From: Paenibacillus psychroresistens
GTDB lineage: Bacteria; Bacillota; Bacilli; Paenibacillales; NBRC-103111
Assembly: GCF_009728935.1 (NCBI RefSeq)
Contig: NZ_CP034235.1
Span: forward strand, 4,440,001 to 4,504,000
DNA: 64,000 bases
Direction: 5' to 3'
Shown: piece by piece, positions 59,822 through 64,000 of the stretch
Numbering within the stretch: the first letter of the stretch is position 1
Layout: each line of letters begins with the position of its first letter
Program-made: the position numbers and the translations under genes
The notes under the pieces: generated by a model
Seen by the model: the letters and a program-made list of their open reading frames with translations, nothing else
What the model was told of the DNA's origin: nothing
The model's database searches: none

Positions 59822-61117
59822 TTAGTTGGGATCCCTGTTTAATTTACTGAATTCCCTAATTGATAAAACCATAGCCAGTAGGATGAAAAAAGTAAATGAA
59901 ATACCTAGAATAATACCATTCATACCCGTTTTATGACTAACCACATCATTGAGATATATAGCCGCTGTGCATAAGAAAAGCGATATCCAAACAAATCGTC
60001 CATGTTTCCAACGATCCTTAATCTGAGCGACATTGGATTTCCGAATCACAAGAGCAGCTAAAATAACTCCAAAAAATACAATATGAACAAAAAGAGTAAC
60101 AGGAACTATTCCATAAGTGTAAGAATTAATAACTTCAGAAATATTATCAAACGATAAAATAGGTACCAGAATGACCAAGCAAGCAAGTAAGCCGTTATAT
60201 TCTTTATAGCTTTTGGATTTTGTAAAGGATGCCAATCCAATTAGAATTGCAAGATAAAGAATAATGTATTTAATAAACACATTAGGCAACCACAGAGACA
60301 TAATGAATAAATCTACGCGATCCAAAAAATCAGTTATATGTACTTGTTGAACCAAAAACCAGCCAATAAAGATAATTTTTGAGGCCGTTATATGTCCAAA
60401 AACTGCGATTATTTGGCAAAGCTCAAAAATAAGCATGAATCCCGAAATAAGAATTCCAGTTTTCATGGAAACATAAAATCCACGAGCGTTTTTAATATTG
60501 TTGAGAAAGGCTCCAAAGACTACAATATCGCCAAAAGAACCCACGCCTAATAACCCACTTTTGAAGATAGCATGCGAGCCTCGAGCTAAAATTGGCTGCA
60601 GCTTAGCCATATCAATTTCGTTAATCAATAAAACCGGTAATAAAAGCAATACAATAAAGAGAATAGGGTAAAACAAGCTTGCAATTCTTGCCACTTCTTC
60701 AATAGTCCCACTGCCGAAATACATGATTAGTCCAATAGTAATTAAAATAATAAATTCAATAGGGGTCCGTTCAAGGATCCCTGTACTAAAATAATCAGCA
60801 TATACTCTTATGTTTATTACAAGGTCACAAAAGAGATATACAATAAAAATAATGTTTAGAACCCCACCTAAAAATTTACCGCAGAGGCTTTTTGAAATTT
60901 CAAAAATGTTTTGTCCAGGCATACGCTTCATAATTATAAATAAAACTAAAGCTATTAGAAGGCTATAAACAATTGGGAAAAAGAGGGAAATCCATGCATC
61001 TTGTTTAGAAGTTTCTGCCAACCCCCTAGGTAAAGTAAGCAGATTTGACACAGATAATTGAGCACAAACCAATAATACAAGCTGGTAATTGCTAATATAT
61101 ATTTTCTTAATAGCCAC
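59822..61117 (-). CDS. Germinant receptor B subunit (GerAB/GerKB family)
   Basis: A 431-aa amino-acid permease-like membrane protein starting at GTG after AAGGGGTGG. Around ten to twelve helices, beginning ISNYQLVLLVCAQLSVSNLL and PRGLAETSKQDAWISLFFPIV. The B subunit binds the germinant. Last gene of the operon; the small protein and C gene precede it. Ends REFSKLNRDPN. Confidence 0.92.
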   Translation of the reverse strand: MAIKKIYISNYQLVLLVCAQLSVSNLLTLPRGLAETSKQDAWISLFFPIVYSLLIALVLFIIMKRMPGQNIFEISKSLCGKFLGGVLNIIFIVYLFCDLVINIRVYADYFSTGILERTPIEFIILITIGLIMYFGSGTIEEVARIASLFYPILFIVLLLLPVLLINEIDMAKLQPILARGSHAIFKSGLLGVGSFGDIVVFGAFLNNIKNARGFYVSMKTGILISGFMLIFELCQIIAVFGHITASKIIFIGWFLVQQVHITDFLDRVDLFIMSLWLPNVFIKYIILYLAILIGLASFTKSKSYKEYNGLLACLVILVPILSFDNISEVINSYTYGIVPVTLFVHIVFFGVILAALVIRKSNVAQIKDRWKHGRFVWISLFLCTAAIYLNDVVSHKTGMNGIILGISFTFFILLAMVLSIREFSKLNRDPN

Positions 61118-61156
61118 TTTCCCACCCCTTTCAAATTTGAATCCCTGCCTTTTATG

Positions 61157-61339
61157 CTAAAACCACTCCGCTGGAAAAGGCAATTTTAGATGAAACAAGT
61201 ACATAACCAACAGAATCATATTAAATGTGCCTAACAGGATTAAGAGAAGCTTATCTGAACCCGTATTTAATGCTCTCCAGTTTGTATAGAGAGTGTAAAC
61301 CAAGAATGCAAAAAGGATAAGTAAAAAGCTTATTCGCAT
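61157..61339 (-). CDS. Small two-helix protein of the germinant receptor operon (D subunit-like)
   Basis: About 60 aa from MRISFLLILFAFLVYTLYTN; AAGGGGAA precedes 61339, and a TTG at 61345 is the alternative. Two helices (residues 4-18 and 30-48) with a short polar loop. Small two-helix proteins are encoded in many Ger operons as a D subunit that tunes receptor activity. Lies directly between the C and B genes. Confidence 0.75.
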   Translation of the reverse strand: MRISFLLILFAFLVYTLYTNWRALNTGSDKLLLILLGTFNMILLVMYLFHLKLPFPAEWF

Positions 61340-61341
61340 AA

Positions 61342-62511
61342 TCAATTCCCCTTCTTTACCATATTTCCACTAAGTGCACCAATATCATAAATATGTACTT
61401 TTGTTGTAACCTTGAAATTTGTTTTAGCAAATACAGTATTCCATTGCGGCTCCCAATCCTTGGACCATCTCTCCGGATAATGTCTATTAAGAATTTGGCC
61501 GAAGCCTACAACATCGCTGCCTTTCGTTTTTAAGATATCTAATACTTGCAGCAGATCCTTTTTCATTTGTGATTCAATTATCTTTTGGAATTTAGGCATT
61601 TCTTCAAAAATATCCTTTGTGCTTAAAAATTCATTGATATCCGCCATGGCGACCACAGAAATTTCAAAATTAATTTGATTCCCGTTTATTATTGGCTTTA
61701 TTACCGTTTTAACATTACGCACTTGGTAGGAGAACCTTTCACCGTCAATTTTCAACCTTTGAGAATACATTGAAAATTTTGGTGCGAGGAGACGCAAAGC
61801 TAGTGCATCATTGTTCTTTAAGACAGCTACTTCTTTTCCGTTATTAGTTATAGCGAAACCTGTTGATACAATTTCATCCGATTTATTGCCATTGGTTTCT
61901 GCTTTATTAAGTTCTAAATAAGGGATGAATGCATCTTTTCCAATCAAGTTCATATTCGTAATTATATCTTTTTCTGAAGTCTTAATTGTAGCATCCGATT
62001 GTAGAAGCTCCCTCATCAGCTCGGCGGAGAATCGTTCAAGCTTAACCTTTGCACCCAAAAGGTCCATAGCTTTACCTTTTGTTACGGCCACAAACGTGGA
62101 TAGCCGATTTTCTGGTCTATCAGCTAAGTAATTCATTGGTATGGTCATTCCATCTTTTGCAATATCTTCTCCAAATAACAGAACACGTCGATGCGCAAAA
62201 AATATTTTTCTAGGCAGCCGAGATTGTATTTTATCAACTGCTTCCCATATCGTATTCGCCGCTTCAGTCTCAATAGTATAAGGCTCTACACCGCCTGTAC
62301 CTCCGCCCCCTCCACTGGCCCCTCCCATATTTCCAGGTAAGGGAATAAGGATGCTAATCCGATATAAATCGTTTTCTTTATCAATTGAAGATGCTAATAC
62401 GAAGGCTACATCATTAATTTCTCTGCGGTCCCAACAACCGCTCAATACTAAAGGGCATAATACAAAAGGGAATATCCATCTAAGATGTTTTAACAAAGAG
62501 CTATTATTCAT
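61342..62511 (-). CDS. Germinant receptor C subunit lipoprotein (GerAC/GerKC family)
   Basis: About 389 aa from MNNSSLLKHLRWIFPFVLCP; lipobox LVLSGC puts the lipidated Cys at about residue 26, followed by WDRREINDVAFVLASSIDKE, the family hallmark. A Gly-rich loop (ASGGGGGTGG) near 60 is longer than usual. Three-domain C subunit anchored on the outside of the spore inner membrane. ATG lies inside the end of the A gene (ATGAATAA). Confidence 0.93.
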   Translation of the reverse strand: MNNSSLLKHLRWIFPFVLCPLVLSGCWDRREINDVAFVLASSIDKENDLYRISILIPLPGNMGGASGGGGGTGGVEPYTIETEAANTIWEAVDKIQSRLPRKIFFAHRRVLLFGEDIAKDGMTIPMNYLADRPENRLSTFVAVTKGKAMDLLGAKVKLERFSAELMRELLQSDATIKTSEKDIITNMNLIGKDAFIPYLELNKAETNGNKSDEIVSTGFAITNNGKEVAVLKNNDALALRLLAPKFSMYSQRLKIDGERFSYQVRNVKTVIKPIINGNQINFEISVVAMADINEFLSTKDIFEEMPKFQKIIESQMKKDLLQVLDILKTKGSDVVGFGQILNRHYPERWSKDWEPQWNTVFAKTNFKVTTKVHIYDIGALSGNMVKKGN

Positions 62512-64000
62512 TATTTTCAGCTTCTCCAATCTTGCCCTTTTTCTCAGTCATATCCCCGATTCTTACCTTATTAACTGACTTTAAGAATGCCGGGCGTTTT
62601 TTCATAGCCCACCAAGGAGCTCTTATTGGAATATCTTTAAAATCACTGATCGACAATGGAGCAATTGGCGATAAATAAGAAACGCCAAAGGAACGAAGCC
62701 GTGCCATATGGCCCATGATGAACATGATCCCAATTATAAGACCGAGTAGACCGAAAATGGACGAAATGATCATCAAGGGAAAACGCAGAATTCTCACAGA
62801 AATAGCAGCATTATATTTAGGAAGTGAAAAAGAAGCGATCCCTGTAACTGACACAACGATTACCATTGGCGCTGAGACAATTCCAGCTTGAACGGCAGCT
62901 TGACCCACTACCAATGCCCCAAGAATGCTCACCGCTTGGCCTACAGCCCTTGGCAAGCGTATCCCGGCTTCTCGTAGCGCTTCAAATGCAAACTCCATAA
63001 TCAAGGCTTCGACAACTGCAGGAAATGGAATCGATTCCCTTGAAGCTGCAATACTTAAAAGTAAACTGGTTGGGATCATTTCAGAATGAAAGGTAGAAAT
63101 TGCGATATAGATCGCAGGCGTGAAAAGTGCGATAAACAAGAGAATTAACCGTAAGATACGCAGCAGTGAGCCTATATAAAACTTTTCATAATAATCCTCA
63201 CTAGCTTGGATCCATTGCCAGAATACGATCGGTGCAAGCAGTACAAATGGGGTGCCATCCGTAATGATAGCAACTCGACCCTCAAGCAATGCTGCCGCAA
63301 CAGTATCCGGACGTTCTGTATATTGAAGCTGTGGGAAAGGCGAGTAACCGCTGTCTTGAATTAATTCCTCTAAATAACCGCTTTCTAGAACACCATCGAT
63401 TTTTATTCTTTCAATTCGTGCAACTACCTCTTTAACCAATTCAGGATCAGCCAGACCATCAATATAAGATACGACAACATTAGTATTGGTTTGCAGCCCA
63501 ACTACCATCGGCTTCATTCTTAATCTAGGCGACTTGATTTTTCTGCGAATTAAGGAGGTATTTGTTCTAATTAATTCGTTAAAACCATCTCTGGGGCCAC
63601 GAATAACCGATTCCGTTTGTGGTTCCGATACTGTGCGGTGCTCTCCGCCCCTCAAACCCAGATTTATGGCGGTTTGATTACCATCTACGATAAACGCAGT
63701 ATCTCCAGAAAGAATGCCATTCAAGAGATCCATATAATTTTCAATTACCATTACTTGAGCAACTGGCAAGGAATGAGTTTGGATTTGTTTAATAATATCT
63801 TCATTTCCTTCAAGCACCATCAAGGTTTTCATGGCATTATCAACGGCATCTGTCGTAATCAGACCATCAATGTATACGAATAATGCAATGGGGCCTTTTT
63901 CAATCTCGAATTCCCTGATTACAATATCAGAGCTATCTTTGAATATTTCGCTCAAATACGCTTTATTGTCATTTAAAGTATTAAATATCGGTACGGATTT
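62504..64000 (-). CDS. Germinant receptor A subunit (GerAA/GerKA family), 5' part missing
   Basis: At least 498 codons; the frame stays open to the window edge, and KSVPIFNTLNDNKAYLSEIF precedes the TTG at 63955, so that TTG is not the real start. N-terminal soluble domain with DSSDIVIREFEIEKGPIALF, an RGPRDGFNELIRTNTSLIRRK motif and RMKPMVVGLQTNTNVVVSYI, then about five helices from RLILLFIALFTPAIYIAIST. The A subunit forms the channel-like part of the receptor. Confidence 0.93.
   Translation of the reverse strand, partial: KSVPIFNTLNDNKAYLSEIFKDSSDIVIREFEIEKGPIALFVYIDGLITTDAVDNAMKTLMVLEGNEDIIKQIQTHSLPVAQVMVIENYMDLLNGILSGDTAFIVDGNQTAINLGLRGGEHRTVSEPQTESVIRGPRDGFNELIRTNTSLIRRKIKSPRLRMKPMVVGLQTNTNVVVSYIDGLADPELVKEVVARIERIKIDGVLESGYLEELIQDSGYSPFPQLQYTERPDTVAAALLEGRVAIITDGTPFVLLAPIVFWQWIQASEDYYEKFYIGSLLRILRLILLFIALFTPAIYIAISTFHSEMIPTSLLLSIAASRESIPFPAVVEALIMEFAFEALREAGIRLPRAVGQAVSILGALVVGQAAVQAGIVSAPMVIVVSVTGIASFSLPKYNAAISVRILRFPLMIISSIFGLLGLIIGIMFIMGHMARLRSFGVSYLSPIAPLSISDFKDIPIRAPWWAMKKRPAFLKSVNKVRIGDMTEKKGKIGEAENNE

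Noticed and set aside
63953-63955. TTG as the start of the GerAA-type gene
   Set aside because: The frame remains open and family-like to the window edge, so the true start lies outside.

Overview
The window is chromosomal DNA of an endospore-forming Bacillota, most likely a Paenibacillaceae member. Evidence: spo0A, spoIVB, the complete spoIIIAA-AH operon, a germinant receptor operon, a YjcZ-like miniature protein, and an ispA-OLE RNA-oapA-dxs cluster. The sequence is moderately AT-rich. Two regions meet at a split tRNA-Val(GAC) near 22995-23036.

Positions 1 to about 23000 are one end of a prophage; the other end lies left of the window. From 15086 leftwards, all on the minus strand, runs a late operon. 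It has a lambda-type head (Nu1-like and GpA-like terminase, gpW, portal, ClpP-like protease, decoration protein, capsid, connectors, minor tail protein Z) joined to a contractile P2-type tail (sheath, tube, frameshifted chaperone, tape measure, X, D, V-like and U-like proteins, start of a baseplate gene). The tail chaperone uses a -1 frameshift at a T TTT TTC site.

From 15.1 to 23 kb is a cargo region: an HNH-AP2 endonuclease whose start codon seems lost, coupled micro-genes, an Abi-alpha (DUF4393) gene, a coiled-coil gene, two tandem paralogues whose ribosome binding sites sit in matching hairpins, and a small operon led by a GNAT/Mom-like candidate. A roughly 800-nt structured non-coding RNA follows, with its own promoter and terminator and tRNA-like remnants at its 3' end. 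Then come a tyrosine integrase, an unknown gene and the att site. No repressor or replication gene is visible here.

From 23.04 to 27.1 kb are small host genes, mostly of unknown function. From 27.2 kb to the end is a core block, nearly all on the minus strand. In transcription order (right to left) it reads: germinant receptor A-C-D-B, aroQ, an Xaa-Pro peptidase, efp, lysC, then spoIIIAA to AH, accB, accC, asp23-like, amaP, DUF2273, nusB, folD, xseA, xseB, ispA, OLE RNA, oapA, dxs, the TlyA-type methyltransferase, a sugar ABC transporter, argR, recN, spoIVB and spo0A.

Two plus-strand sulfolactate genes (comA, comB) and a DUF441 gene sit between yqhV and lysC, followed by seven 51-bp hairpin repeats. 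The block links isoprenoid, folate, fatty-acid and lysine/aromatic precursor synthesis with the sporulation switch (Spo0A), the mother cell-forespore channel (SpoIIIA), the SpoIVB protease checkpoint and germination. The window thus holds two very large structured RNAs: OLE, identified from its synteny, and an unassigned one in the prophage.
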